From CAVSUR01 sp052143655 (GTDB lineage: Bacteria > Actinomycetota > Actinomycetes > Streptosporangiales > Streptosporangiaceae): 11,488 bases of DNA. The notes beneath the pieces were generated by a model. It made no database searches. It saw only the letters and a program-made list of their open reading frames with translations, and had not been told where the DNA came from. The translations under genes were made by a program, and so were the position numbers. Location: assembly GCA_052143655.1 (NCBI GenBank), contig JBKQSL010000349.1, positions 1 to 11,488 on the forward strand. The letters are read 5' to 3'. This document shows positions 4,912 through 11,488 of the stretch, in pieces. Positions within the stretch are counted from its first letter, which is position 1; each line of letters begins with the position of its first letter.

Positions 4912-7460
4912 GCTATCGCCTGACCGTGATCTCCGCCATCTCGGTGGTGCTGGCCTCGGTGTCACTCTTCTCGGTGATCAACGGCGCCGGCTGGCTGCTG
5001 GCCGGCATCGGAGCAGCGGCCACGATGGCCGTGGCCGGCACGCTCACCCGGCTGGCGCCCGTGCCGTCCGCGGTCGCGGCCACCGTGCTTGCCCTGCTGG
5101 CTGCGGTTCCGCTGGTGCTGAGCGGGCACTGGTACGGCATCGCTGTCGCAGCGGTCATGCTCGCGGTGACGGCGGCCAGCGGAACAGGCCAGCGGCTCGC
5201 CCGGGCCGTGGCAACCAGCGTGACGTACCTGACCGCGCTGCTGGCCTACTTGACCCTGGTCTTCGCCCGCGCGCACGCGGCCGCCTGGGTGGTGCCGACG
5301 CCGGCCTCGATGCGGTACCTGGAACACCTGATCGGCCAGGCGATGACCGAGAGCCATTACGCGCCGCCGGTCCCGGCCGAGCCCGGGCTGCTGCTGGTGG
5401 CCGCGGGCGGCATCGGGCTGATCGCCGCGGCTGCCGACCTGATCGCGGTGCGGCTGCGCAGCCCGGCCATCGCCGGGCTGCCGCTGCTGGTGCTGTTCAG
5501 CGTCCCGATCGCCACCAGCGTGAAGCAGACGGGGACGGGCGAGGCGGTGGCGTTCTGCATAGCCGTCACCGGCTTCCTGGCCCTGCTGGCGGCCGACAGC
5601 CGGGACCGGCTGCGGCTGTGGGGGCGGCTGGTCACCGTCTGGGGCAGGGGCGTCAGCCAGGATGAGCAGGGACCGGACACCCGGGCGCTGTCGGCATCGG
5701 GCCGCCGGGTCGGCGCCGCAGCGGTCGGCCTGGCCGTCCTCGTGCCGCTGCTGCTGCCGGGGCTGCACGTGCACTCGCTGTTCCACCGGGACACTTCGGC
5801 CGGGCCCGGTACGGCGGGCGCGCAGCTGCCCGATCCGCTGGTGCGGATGGACAGCCAGCTGCGGCAGGGCAAGCCGCGGCCAGTCCTGCGCTACCGCCCG
5901 CTGCGCGGCAGCCAGGCCACTGGCCAGTATCTGCAGGTGTACGTGCTGAACTACGACAGCGCCAGCCAGTCCTGGGTGCTCGTGGCCCCGCGCAGCCCCG
6001 GCCGGGCGGTCTTTGGGCAGCGGCTGCTGGCCAGCGCTCCGGGGCTGCTGCCGCCGACGCCGACCCAGACGGTGCGGCTGCAGATCAGCCTGGGGCAGGT
6101 CAGCGGCTATGCCTCCAGCTTCCTGCCACTGCCCTACGCGGCCGAGCGGCTGCAGGTCCCCGGGACCTGGCGGGAGGACCCGCAGACCCTGATGGTCTAC
6201 TCGGAGCAGCCACTGAGCGGGCTGCGCTACACGGTTACCAGTGCCGTGGCCGGCCCGTCGGACTCGGACCTGGACGGTGCGCTCGCCCTCGCCCCGGCCG
6301 GTCAGCTGCGTGCCGATACCAGTTACAACGGGCCAGACCGCGCCGAGCTGCTGAAGATCGCCTACAAGATCACCAAGCACGCGCAGACGCCGTACGCCAA
6401 GGCCCTCGCGCTGCAGGACTGGTTCCTGCGCACGGGCCACTTCACCTACACCCTGCACCCGGACCTGCCGTCCTCCAGCGCTGGCCTGGTCGATTTCCTG
6501 ACCAGGCAGCGCGCCGGGTTCTGCCAGCAGTTCGCGTTCGCGATGGCCACCCTGGCCCGGCTGCTGGGCATCCCGGCCCGCGTCGCCATCGGCTACACCG
6601 GCGGCACCCGCCAGCCTGACGGCCGGTGGCTGGTGACCACCGGGGACGCGCACGCGTGGCCTGAACTGTACTTCGATGGAATCGGCTGGCTGCGGTTCGA
6701 GCCGACTCCCGGCGGAGCCGCCGGACAGGGCACTGCGACCCCGCCTGCCTACGCCAGCGGGTCGGCCATCGCCCAGCAGGCCGGGACCGGGCCTGCCACC
6801 GCCCCGTCCGACACCAGCCCGGCCAAGAGCAATCCGGGCGAGTCCGGGACGGGCACGAAGCTGGGCGGACACCGGGGCCTGCGGATAACGGGGCCGGTCA
6901 GCGCCGGGGCCGCGGCCCAGGCACGCTCGTCCTTCCCGGTGGCGCTGGTGGTCGTCATCGCGCTGGCGCTGGCCTGCCTGCTGCCCGGGGCGGTGCGCTG
7001 GATGAGCCGGCGCCGCCGGTGGGCCGCTGCCCGGACGGACGCGGGGCTGGCTCACGCCGCCTGGCGGGAACTGCGGGCCGACCTGGCCGATTATCGGGTC
7101 GCTGTCCGGGTCAGCGACTCGCCGCGCGCGCTGGCGGCGCGGGTGGCGGCGGACTGTGGCCTGGACAAGGCGGCGACCGCGGCGCTGCGCCGGATCGCGT
7201 TCGCCGAGGAGCGCGCCCGGTACGCGGCGGCGCCCGGGCCCGCATCCGGCCTGCGGGCGGACGTGACAGTGGTCCGCAGGGCACTGGCACAGCATGCCTC
7301 GCGCCGCGTCCGCTGGCTGGCCCGGCTGCTGCCGGCGTCAGTGCTCGGCCCGGCCGGCCAGGGCCTGCGCCAGTCGCTGGATATGTTCGGCTGGCTGGAC
7401 GCCATCCGGATCCGGCGGCGCACCGGGCGCCGCGGCGGGCTCCTGCGGCGGGCCGACTGA
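4908..7460 (+). CDS. TgpA-like membrane transglutaminase
   Basis: 850 residues from ATG 4908, which overlaps the preceding stop and has GAGG seven bases upstream. The first 290 or so residues contain about six to eight hydrophobic helices (DUF3488/TgpA N-terminal domain). An extracytoplasmic transglutaminase-like core follows: GFCQQFAFAMATLARLLGIP with nucleophile Cys539, and DAHAWPELYFDGIGW with His582. At the third triad position the motif reads RFEPTPG, giving Glu598 where Asp is usual. After a Pro/Ser/Gly-rich linker comes one more membrane helix (about 674-697) and a cytoplasmic C-terminal domain resembling DUF4129. Pseudomonas TgpA is an essential protein with a periplasmic transglutaminase domain; the substrate is uncertain, with a cell-wall or envelope role likely. 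It is the last gene of the moxR operon. Confidence 0.9.
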   Translation: MSYRLTVISAISVVLASVSLFSVINGAGWLLAGIGAAATMAVAGTLTRLAPVPSAVAATVLALLAAVPLVLSGHWYGIAVAAVMLAVTAASGTGQRLARAVATSVTYLTALLAYLTLVFARAHAAAWVVPTPASMRYLEHLIGQAMTESHYAPPVPAEPGLLLVAAGGIGLIAAAADLIAVRLRSPAIAGLPLLVLFSVPIATSVKQTGTGEAVAFCIAVTGFLALLAADSRDRLRLWGRLVTVWGRGVSQDEQGPDTRALSASGRRVGAAAVGLAVLVPLLLPGLHVHSLFHRDTSAGPGTAGAQLPDPLVRMDSQLRQGKPRPVLRYRPLRGSQATGQYLQVYVLNYDSASQSWVLVAPRSPGRAVFGQRLLASAPGLLPPTPTQTVRLQISLGQVSGYASSFLPLPYAAERLQVPGTWREDPQTLMVYSEQPLSGLRYTVTSAVAGPSDSDLDGALALAPAGQLRADTSYNGPDRAELLKIAYKITKHAQTPYAKALALQDWFLRTGHFTYTLHPDLPSSSAGLVDFLTRQRAGFCQQFAFAMATLARLLGIPARVAIGYTGGTRQPDGRWLVTTGDAHAWPELYFDGIGWLRFEPTPGGAAGQGTATPPAYASGSAIAQQAGTGPATAPSDTSPAKSNPGESGTGTKLGGHRGLRITGPVSAGAAAQARSSFPVALVVVIALALACLLPGAVRWMSRRRRWAAARTDAGLAHAAWRELRADLADYRVAVRVSDSPRALAARVAADCGLDKAATAALRRIAFAEERARYAAAPGPASGLRADVTVVRRALAQHASRRVRWLARLLPASVLGPAGQGLRQSLDMFGWLDAIRIRRRTGRRGGLLRRAD

Positions 7461-7485
7461 CGCGAACCGGGTCAAACTGAAGCGA

Positions 7486-7544
7486 GTAAGCGGAAACAAG
7501 CCCGGGCACCCCAGCACCGCCCGGGCAGCCCAGTACCCGCTTAC
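7486..7544. terminator. Nested inverted repeat between convergent genes
   Basis: An outer stem GTAAGCGG (7486-7493) with CCGCTTAC (7537-7544) encloses an inner stem formed by two copies of the self-complementary GCCCGGGC (7500-7507 and 7519-7526, 11-base loop). A third GCCCGGGC lies at 7546-7553. It sits between the tgpA stop (7460) and the stop of the convergent DUF3040 gene (7585), so it is well placed as a bidirectional terminator. There is no T-run. Confidence 0.5.
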
Positions 7545-7584
7545 CGCCCGGGCACGTTGCGGGGCAGGCGGGTTACCTGGTGAG

Positions 7585-8004
7585 CTACCGGGCACCGCCT
7601 TCCTGCCGCCGCCGCCACCGCTCCTCCAGCCGCTCCATCATTCCCGGCCCGGCGGTCTTGGCCGCCCGCATTCCCGGCCCGGCGGTCTTGGCCGCCCGCC
7701 GGTTCGCAGCCGGGGCGCGGCCGCTGGCGATGCCGGTCATGTGCCGGTAGCTCGTCACGGCCCACATGCTGCACGCGAGCATGACCACGAACCCGGCGAC
7801 GCCGACCGGGATGACGTTGATGACGACCCCGGTCACCAGCAGCCCCACGCCGATCAGGAAGCCGAGCGCCGCCTCGATAACGCGCCGCTTGTAGTGCACG
7901 CGCGGATCGGACGCGCGCACCGCATTCGCGAACCGCGGATAGTCGGCATAAAGCGCCTGCTCGATCTGCTCGAGCTGGCGCTGCTCGTGCTCAGAGAGCG
8001 GCAC
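7585..8004 (-). CDS. DUF3040 small membrane protein
   Basis: 139 residues. The N-terminus PLSEHEQRQLEQIEQAL followed by YADYPRFANAVR is the DUF3040 signature, a family found almost only in actinobacteria and of unknown function. Two membrane helices follow (about 43-61 and 64-84), then a basic tail. I chose GTG 8004 because the family begins MPLSEHEQ and a GGGAGG site lies four bases upstream; GTG 8025 would add seven residues. The tail carries RAAKTAGPGM twice in a row (103-112, 113-122), caused by an exact 30-bp duplication. It lies 150 bases downstream of dinB on the same strand and converges on tgpA. Likely an integral membrane protein with both ends inside; role unknown. Confidence 0.9.
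   Translation of the reverse strand: MPLSEHEQRQLEQIEQALYADYPRFANAVRASDPRVHYKRRVIEAALGFLIGVGLLVTGVVINVIPVGVAGFVVMLACSMWAVTSYRHMTGIASGRAPAANRRAAKTAGPGMRAAKTAGPGMMERLEERWRRRQEGGAR
7639..7698 (-). repeat. Exact 30-bp tandem duplication in the DUF3040 gene
   Basis: Unit 1 (7639-7668) and unit 2 (7669-7698) are identical over 30 bases. As 30 is a multiple of three, the frame is kept and ten residues (RAAKTAGPGM) are repeated in the basic cytoplasmic tail. The perfect identity suggests a recent slippage or recombination event. Confidence 0.9.
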
Positions 8005-8050
8005 CGTGCCTCCCAGGACATCCACGCACGGACGAACTCAGCTGAGGTCG

Positions 8051-8098
8051 CCCCACGACTGGCTTATGCCCAGAATACGAGCGCCATACGTCGTGGGG
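8051..8098. promoter_or_regulatory. 9-bp inverted repeat upstream of the DUF3040 gene
   Basis: CCCCACGAC (8051-8059) and GTCGTGGGG (8090-8098) form a perfect 9-bp inverted repeat around 30 bases. It lies in the 150-base gap between the dinB stop (8155) and the DUF3040 start (8004). It may be an operator or promoter element for the DUF3040 gene, or a long-loop transcript end of dinB. The enclosed 30 bases are less GC-rich than their surroundings, which fits a promoter; no clear -35/-10 could be fixed. Confidence 0.4.
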
Positions 8099-8154
8099 AA
8101 GGGCACCGGGGCCGCTGCCGGAGATGGCTGCGCCAACCCGGGGTGACAAGCTCG

Positions 8155-9375
8155 CTACTGCTGCCCACGGCGCCCCTTGACCAGTGCTGCTGGACGGATC
8201 ATATCCGTGCCGAACCGCCCGTCGATCCGGTCCGCCGCGCGCTCGGCCTCGCGCCAGGCCGACGGCTCCTCGCCCAGCACGAGCTGGGTCTGCGCGGCCG
8301 AAGACGGGATCAGGCCCGACGCGCGCACGCCGACCAGCCGCAGCCGGGCCCGGTCGTCCAGGCCGGCGGCCGCGTACAGGGCGCAGGCGGTGGCGTAGAT
8401 CTGCCGGGCCACGTCGGTGGGCTCCGGCAGCGTGCGCGACCGGGTGATGGTGGTGAAATCGGCCAGCCGCAGCTTCACCACCACCGTGCGCGCGGCACAG
8501 CCGGCGGAACGCAGCCCGCGCGCGGTCCGGCCGGACAGCCGCAGCAGCTCGCGACGGATGAGCTGCGGATCGTCGACGTCGGTGGCAAAGGTCTCCTCGG
8601 CCCCGATGCTCTTCTCGACGGCACCGGGGGTGACCTTCCGCGGGTCGCGGCCCCAGGCCAGCGCGGCCAGGTGGGCGGCGGTGGCCCGGCCCAGCTCGTA
8701 GTCGAGCGTGGACACCGGAGTCCGGGCCAGGTCGCCGACCGTGCGCAGGCCGAGCCGGGCCAGCACCTGGCCGGTGCGGGCACCGACTCCCCACAGCGCG
8801 GACACCGGCAGCGGGTGCAGGAAGTCCAGCACCGCGTCCGACGGGATCACCAGCAGCCCGTCGGGCTTGCAGTGCACCGAGGCGAGCTTGGCCACGAACT
8901 TGGTACTTGCGATGCCGACCGAGCAGGTGATCCGCTGCTGCTCGCTGACCTGGCGGCGGATCATCCGGCCGATCTCGGCCGGCCGGCCGACCCGCCGCAG
9001 CGCTCCTGACACGTCCAGGAACGCCTCGTCCAGCGAGAGCGGCTCCACCTCCGGCGTGATGTCCCGGAAGATGCCCATGACTTCCCGCGACACGCCGCCG
9101 TAGAGCCGGTGCGTGGGCTCGATGAACACGGCGTGCGGGCACAGCCGCCGCGCCTGCGAGACGGGCATGGCCGACCGTACCCCATAGGCCCGGGCCGGGT
9201 AGGTCGCCGACAGCACCACCCCGCGGCCGCCGGTGGCTCCCACGATCACCGGCCGCCCCGCCAGCTCCGGGCGGTCGCGCACCTCCACGCTGGCGTAGAA
9301 CGCGTCCATGTCCACGTGCAGGATGTGACACCCGGAGTCATCCGGCTCAGTAGCCAGGCCCGCTGCCTCGACCAC
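8155..9375 (-). CDS. dinB: DNA polymerase IV (Y-family, DinB)
   Basis: 406 residues from GTG 9375. This error-prone polymerase copies past damaged bases. The palm motif HVDMDAFYASVE (Asp22) and SLDEAFLD (Asp116-Glu117) supply the metal-binding residues; STKFVAKLAS, the thumb helix-hairpin-helix around 187-217 (LWGVGARTG) and the little-finger domain (about 253-365) follow in normal order. QLVLGE (364-369) resembles a sliding-clamp-binding motif. The frame is open to ATG 9465 (30 more residues), but that start lacks a ribosome site, whereas GTG 9375 has GGGGAGG (9387-9381) five bases upstream; hence my choice, with moderate certainty. A group II intron ends 25 bases before ATG 9465, so dinB transcription from further upstream passes through the intron. 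I saw no obvious LexA box nearby. Confidence 0.95.
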   Translation of the reverse strand: MVEAAGLATEPDDSGCHILHVDMDAFYASVEVRDRPELAGRPVIVGATGGRGVVLSATYPARAYGVRSAMPVSQARRLCPHAVFIEPTHRLYGGVSREVMGIFRDITPEVEPLSLDEAFLDVSGALRRVGRPAEIGRMIRRQVSEQQRITCSVGIASTKFVAKLASVHCKPDGLLVIPSDAVLDFLHPLPVSALWGVGARTGQVLARLGLRTVGDLARTPVSTLDYELGRATAAHLAALAWGRDPRKVTPGAVEKSIGAEETFATDVDDPQLIRRELLRLSGRTARGLRSAGCAARTVVVKLRLADFTTITRSRTLPEPTDVARQIYATACALYAAAGLDDRARLRLVGVRASGLIPSSAAQTQLVLGEEPSAWREAERAADRIDGRFGTDMIRPAALVKGRRGQQ

Positions 9376-9490
9376 AGGGTCCTCCCCGCCGGGATCCGCG
9401 CCAGACCGGGCCAAGACGGCGCCCTCGGCCCGGCACGCTCCGACTGTAACGCCAGGCACTGACATTCTGGCCGGCGCGCAAGCGGCAGGG

Positions 9491-9530
9491 GTCGGGTAGC
9501 CCGGGGGAATCTCACCCCCGGGCTCCCACA
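9491..9530 (-). ncRNA. Group II intron domain VI with branch-point A
   Basis: A hairpin: GGG (9527-9525) pairs with CCC (9496-9494), A9524 with T9498, and GCCCGGGGG (9523-9515) with CCCCCGGGC (9507-9499), with a 7-base loop. A9497 is left bulged on the 3' side, the seventh base counted from the intron end, which is where the lariat branch point lies. The intron ends in AC, matching the AY rule. Confidence 0.85.
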
Positions 9531-9565
9531 GAATCCGTGCGTAACAGTCTCCCGTTACACGGCTC
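9531..9565 (-). ncRNA. Group II intron domain V (catalytic hairpin)
   Basis: Starts GAGCCGTG (9565-9558) with the catalytic AGC triad and ends CACGGATTC; upper stem TAACGG/CTGTTA closed by a GAGA (GNRA) tetraloop, with a two-base CG bulge on the 3' side. This is the conserved core of group II introns. It begins 12 bases after the reverse transcriptase stop codon. Confidence 0.9.
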
Positions 9566-9577
9566 TTGCCGTCCTGG

Positions 9578-10840
9578 TCATCCGGTGGCCGGTTTCACCC
9601 AGGCCCAGTGTGCGAAGTAGCGCGGCCGGTTGACGGCCGCTTCAGCCAGCATCTTGATGGCTTTCTTCCAGGTGCTGTGCTTCTTGTACTTCCTCATGAT
9701 CCACCGCAGCAGGTAGGTGCTGATGCGGCGGAGCAGGGGATACAGCGCCGCGCGGTTGAATGCCCCGTAGTAGGCCATCCAGCCGCGCACCTTCGGGTTG
9801 ATCAGGCGGGCAATCTCGCTCCCGTCGGATGTGACCCAGCGGTGCAGCCGCCAGGACCGCACCTCGGCGCTGATCTTCTTCAGGGCGTCCTTGCTGATCG
9901 CGGGCTGGAACGAGGTGAACTGCACCCCGTCTTCCCGTCGTGTTCCCCTCGGCCGGAACGTGAACCCGAGGAACGTGAACGACGTGTGCTCATATGAGCT
10001 GCGCCGGTTGCTGTCCTTGCAGTACACGATCCTGGTCTTGTCCGGGTGCAACTCCAGCCCGACCTCGGCCATCCGCTCATGCAGCGCGGCCAGCACCTTC
10101 CTGGCCTGGTGCCCGGAGACGCAGTGGATGACCGCGTCATCGGCGTACCGCTCGAACGCGGCCAGCGGGAACTCCCGCGACAGCCACAGGTCGAACGCGT
10201 AGTGCATGAACAGGTTGGCGATGACAGGGCTGATCGCTGACCCTTGCGGGGTCCCGCGGTCCCGTTCTTGCAGGGTCCCGTCCGGGTGCTGCAGCGGGGC
10301 GGCCAGCCACCGCTTCACATACAGCACTATCCAGCGGGTGTCATGGTCAGTGTGATGTTCCACCGCCTTGACGATCAGGTCCCATGGCACGCTGTCGAAG
10401 AACTTCCGGACGTCCAGATCGATTGCCCAGTTGTACTCCCAGCAGCGCTTCCGGCATGCCGCCACCGCGTCCAGCGCGCCCCGCCGGGGCCGGTACCCGT
10501 AGGAGTCCGGGTGGAACACCGGTTCCACCACACTCTCCAGCCGGGCTGCCGCCACGGTCTGCGCGATCCTGTCCGCGACGCAAGGCACCCCGAGCACGCG
10601 GGTCCCGCCGCCATGCGGCTTGGGTATCTCCACCGCCATCACCGGAGGCGGGAAGTAGGTCCCCGACGACATCCGGTTCCAGACCCTGTAAAGGTTGTCC
10701 TTCAGGTCCTTCTCGAACGCCTCGATGGACTGCCCGTCCACCCCAGGTGCGCCCTGGTTTCCCTTCACCTTGAGCCAGGCGTCCCAGACCTCCTGCTTAG
10801 AGATCCGGAACGGCTTGCCAGATGCTTTCAGCTCGTCCAC
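9578..10840 (-). CDS. ltrA: Group II intron reverse transcriptase/maturase
   Basis: 420 residues from GTG 10840, which has GGGAGGAG (10852-10845) four bases upstream. The protein helps its intron fold and splice and copies it into DNA at new sites. Reverse transcriptase blocks are in order: NQGAPGVDGQSI (RT0/1), VLGVPCVADRIAQT (RT2), WAIDLDVRKFFDSV (RT3), GTPQGSAISPVIANLFMHY (RT4), the active site RYADDAVIHC with Tyr232-Asp235 (RT5), LHPDKTRIV (RT6) and FTFLGFTF (RT7). The maturase X domain contains INPKVRGWMAYYGAF and a basic helical stretch. The protein ends FAHWAWVKPATG, without the HNH endonuclease domain of some relatives. No frameshift or lost catalytic residue is seen. Confidence 0.95.
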   Translation of the reverse strand: MDELKASGKPFRISKQEVWDAWLKVKGNQGAPGVDGQSIEAFEKDLKDNLYRVWNRMSSGTYFPPPVMAVEIPKPHGGGTRVLGVPCVADRIAQTVAAARLESVVEPVFHPDSYGYRPRRGALDAVAACRKRCWEYNWAIDLDVRKFFDSVPWDLIVKAVEHHTDHDTRWIVLYVKRWLAAPLQHPDGTLQERDRGTPQGSAISPVIANLFMHYAFDLWLSREFPLAAFERYADDAVIHCVSGHQARKVLAALHERMAEVGLELHPDKTRIVYCKDSNRRSSYEHTSFTFLGFTFRPRGTRREDGVQFTSFQPAISKDALKKISAEVRSWRLHRWVTSDGSEIARLINPKVRGWMAYYGAFNRAALYPLLRRISTYLLRWIMRKYKKHSTWKKAIKMLAEAAVNRPRYFAHWAWVKPATG

Positions 10841-10852
10841 GCGACTCCTCCC

Positions 10853-11417
10853 GGCTTCTGCCGGTTGACCGGATGAACAACAGCCACGGACGGCCCGGCT
10901 CCTTCGCTCCGCCCCCATTACAGGGGCTTCATCACTACTACGGGCCGGTCCGCCAGCGTGCCCGGCGACGGTACTCAGCGCCCTACGGGGCACTCCCGGC
11001 TCGGGCTCTCCCTCTCGCCGCCGCTGAGGCGGCAGTTTCCGGGCACGCCTTCCCAAGTTCCGCATGAGAGCCGCAGACCAGGCTCACGCCACCTCGACGC
11101 CGGACACCGCCTGGCCAGTAAACGGGTATCCGCCAGGCTCATCGCGGAACACGCGCATTCGCCCCGGTTCTGATGTCATCTGAATCTGTTACGACGCTTC
11201 AGCAGTGATCGTCTTCCAGGTCCCCGCCTGACGCCTCACTGGGCGCCTTTTCCTCATCGCTCACCACGACGGTCTTCAGCCAACGCAGCATGAGGCGGCT
11301 TGAAGCCACCCCCCGCAGGGCGTCTCCGGAGGGCCGAATCCTCCATCTCTCATACAGCACCGCATCAAGGAACCTCGTTACCTACACGGCTGGCTCCTCT
11401 CCGCGTTCATGGCACAC
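10853..11417 (-). ncRNA. Group II intron domains I-III (5' ribozyme part)
   Basis: The 565 bases between the 5' splice site and the maturase ribosome site contain no gene; a frame in phase with the maturase runs back to 11065 but lacks protein-like content there. The stretch is full of short GC stems, with EBS1 at 11157-11151 and domain III at 10947-10891. Confidence 0.75.
11151..11157 (-). other. EBS1 of the group II intron
   Basis: TGCGCGT on the minus strand lies in a loop (CGAATGCGCGTG) closed by CGGGG/TTCCG. It is fully complementary to the seven bases ending the 5' exon (IBS1, 11424-11418). This pairing selects the insertion and splice site. Confidence 0.75.
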
Positions 11418-11488
11418 TGCGCGTCAATTTTGTAGGGAACCAAGATCATCTTCGGGATGCTCCTGCTCAGGCGGTGCGCGTCTGAGTG
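11418..11488 (-). other. 5' exon flank of the group II intron
   Basis: 71 bases lie between the intron start and the right edge, with IBS1 at 11424-11418. On the minus strand one frame is open throughout (ending KMILVPYKIDA) and, after exact intron removal, would continue in phase into dinB. The stretch next to the intron (CCCTACAAAATTG) is more AT-rich than the rest of the window, which might be promoter or foreign DNA. A small inverted repeat CTCAG/CTGAG lies near the edge. Too short to identify. Confidence 0.4.

Larger units (their letters stand above)
9491..11417 (-). mobile_element. Complete group II intron with internal reverse transcriptase
   Basis: About 1927 bases, minus strand. The 5' end is GTGTG (11417-11413), the usual GUGYG. 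The last seven bases of the 5' exon, ACGCGCA (11424-11418), are perfectly complementary to TGCGCGT (11157-11151), which lies in a loop closed by a short stem, as EBS1 should. Domain III is recognisable as a stem closed by CGGCCCG/CGGGCCG (10947-10941 with 10897-10891). The reverse transcriptase ORF fills domain IV (10840-9578). Domains V and VI follow, and the intron ends GAC at 9491. All parts look intact, so it may be able to splice and move. It lies in the same orientation as dinB, just upstream of it. The intron class was not determined; no endonuclease domain is present. Confidence 0.88.

Noticed and set aside
4962..7295. 777-codon open frame on the minus strand opposite tgpA
   Set aside because: It lies fully antisense to a gene with clear membrane helices and transglutaminase motifs; its Gln/Arg/Gly-rich product is typical of a GC-rich shadow frame.
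7294..9009. 571-codon plus-strand open frame over the DUF3040 and dinB genes
   Set aside because: It is antisense to two recognisable genes and shows no family motif.
10841..11065. 75-codon N-terminal extension of the intron reverse transcriptase
   Set aside because: It reads through ribozyme domains, including domain III; the GTG at 10840 has a strong ribosome site and starts normal maturase sequence.
11371..11488. Short minus-strand frame crossing from the 5' flank into the intron
   Set aside because: It ends at a stop in domain I and includes intron bases; kept only as an exon note.

Overview
The window is very GC-rich, uses GTG starts freely and has strong GGAGG-type ribosome sites. With the gene content (MraZ/RsmH head of the division and cell-wall cluster, DUF3040 protein, MoxR-DUF58-transglutaminase operon), this points to a chromosomal segment of an actinomycete (Actinomycetota). 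I cannot place it below that level.

Left part (1-1979, minus strand): the start of the dcw (division and cell wall) cluster, read right to left: mraZ, then rsmH (mraW), then the N-terminus of a small Ala/Arg-rich ORF in the ftsL position that runs off the left edge. The mraZ-rsmH gap holds two strong hairpins and a 3 x 16 bp tandem repeat.

Divergent control region (1980-2511): facing mraZ is a clear promoter (TTGACG-16-TACAGT) overlaid by four GTGGAG/GTGGGG boxes spaced exactly 10 bp apart, the pattern expected of MraZ operators. The other half carries two more pairs of GTGGAG at the same spacing but on the plus strand, facing the moxR operon. This suggests that MraZ also controls that operon.

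Middle part (2512-7460, plus strand): a three-gene operon: a MoxR AAA+ ATPase, a DUF58 membrane-anchored protein, and an 850-residue polytopic TgpA-like transglutaminase. DUF58 and tgpA overlap by ATGA. These three families are commonly linked; the ATPase is thought to act on the DUF58 protein, and the transglutaminase domain faces outward. Its divergence from mraZ fits a cell-envelope role. A nested inverted repeat lies between tgpA and the convergent DUF3040 gene.

Right part (7585-11488, minus strand): a two-TM DUF3040 protein carrying an exact 30 bp in-frame duplication, DNA polymerase IV (dinB), and a complete group II intron of about 1927 nt inserted just upstream of dinB and in the same orientation. 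The intron ends are set by a GTGTG 5' end, a 7-bp EBS1-IBS1 pairing, a canonical domain V, and a domain VI with a bulged branch-point A. It encodes a maturase/reverse transcriptase with an intact YADD site and no C-terminal endonuclease domain. Only 71 nt of the 5' exon side is visible.

No rRNA, tRNA, CRISPR array or phage genes were seen. The most interesting signals are the double-sided MraZ-type operator region and the well-resolved intron at the dinB 5' end.
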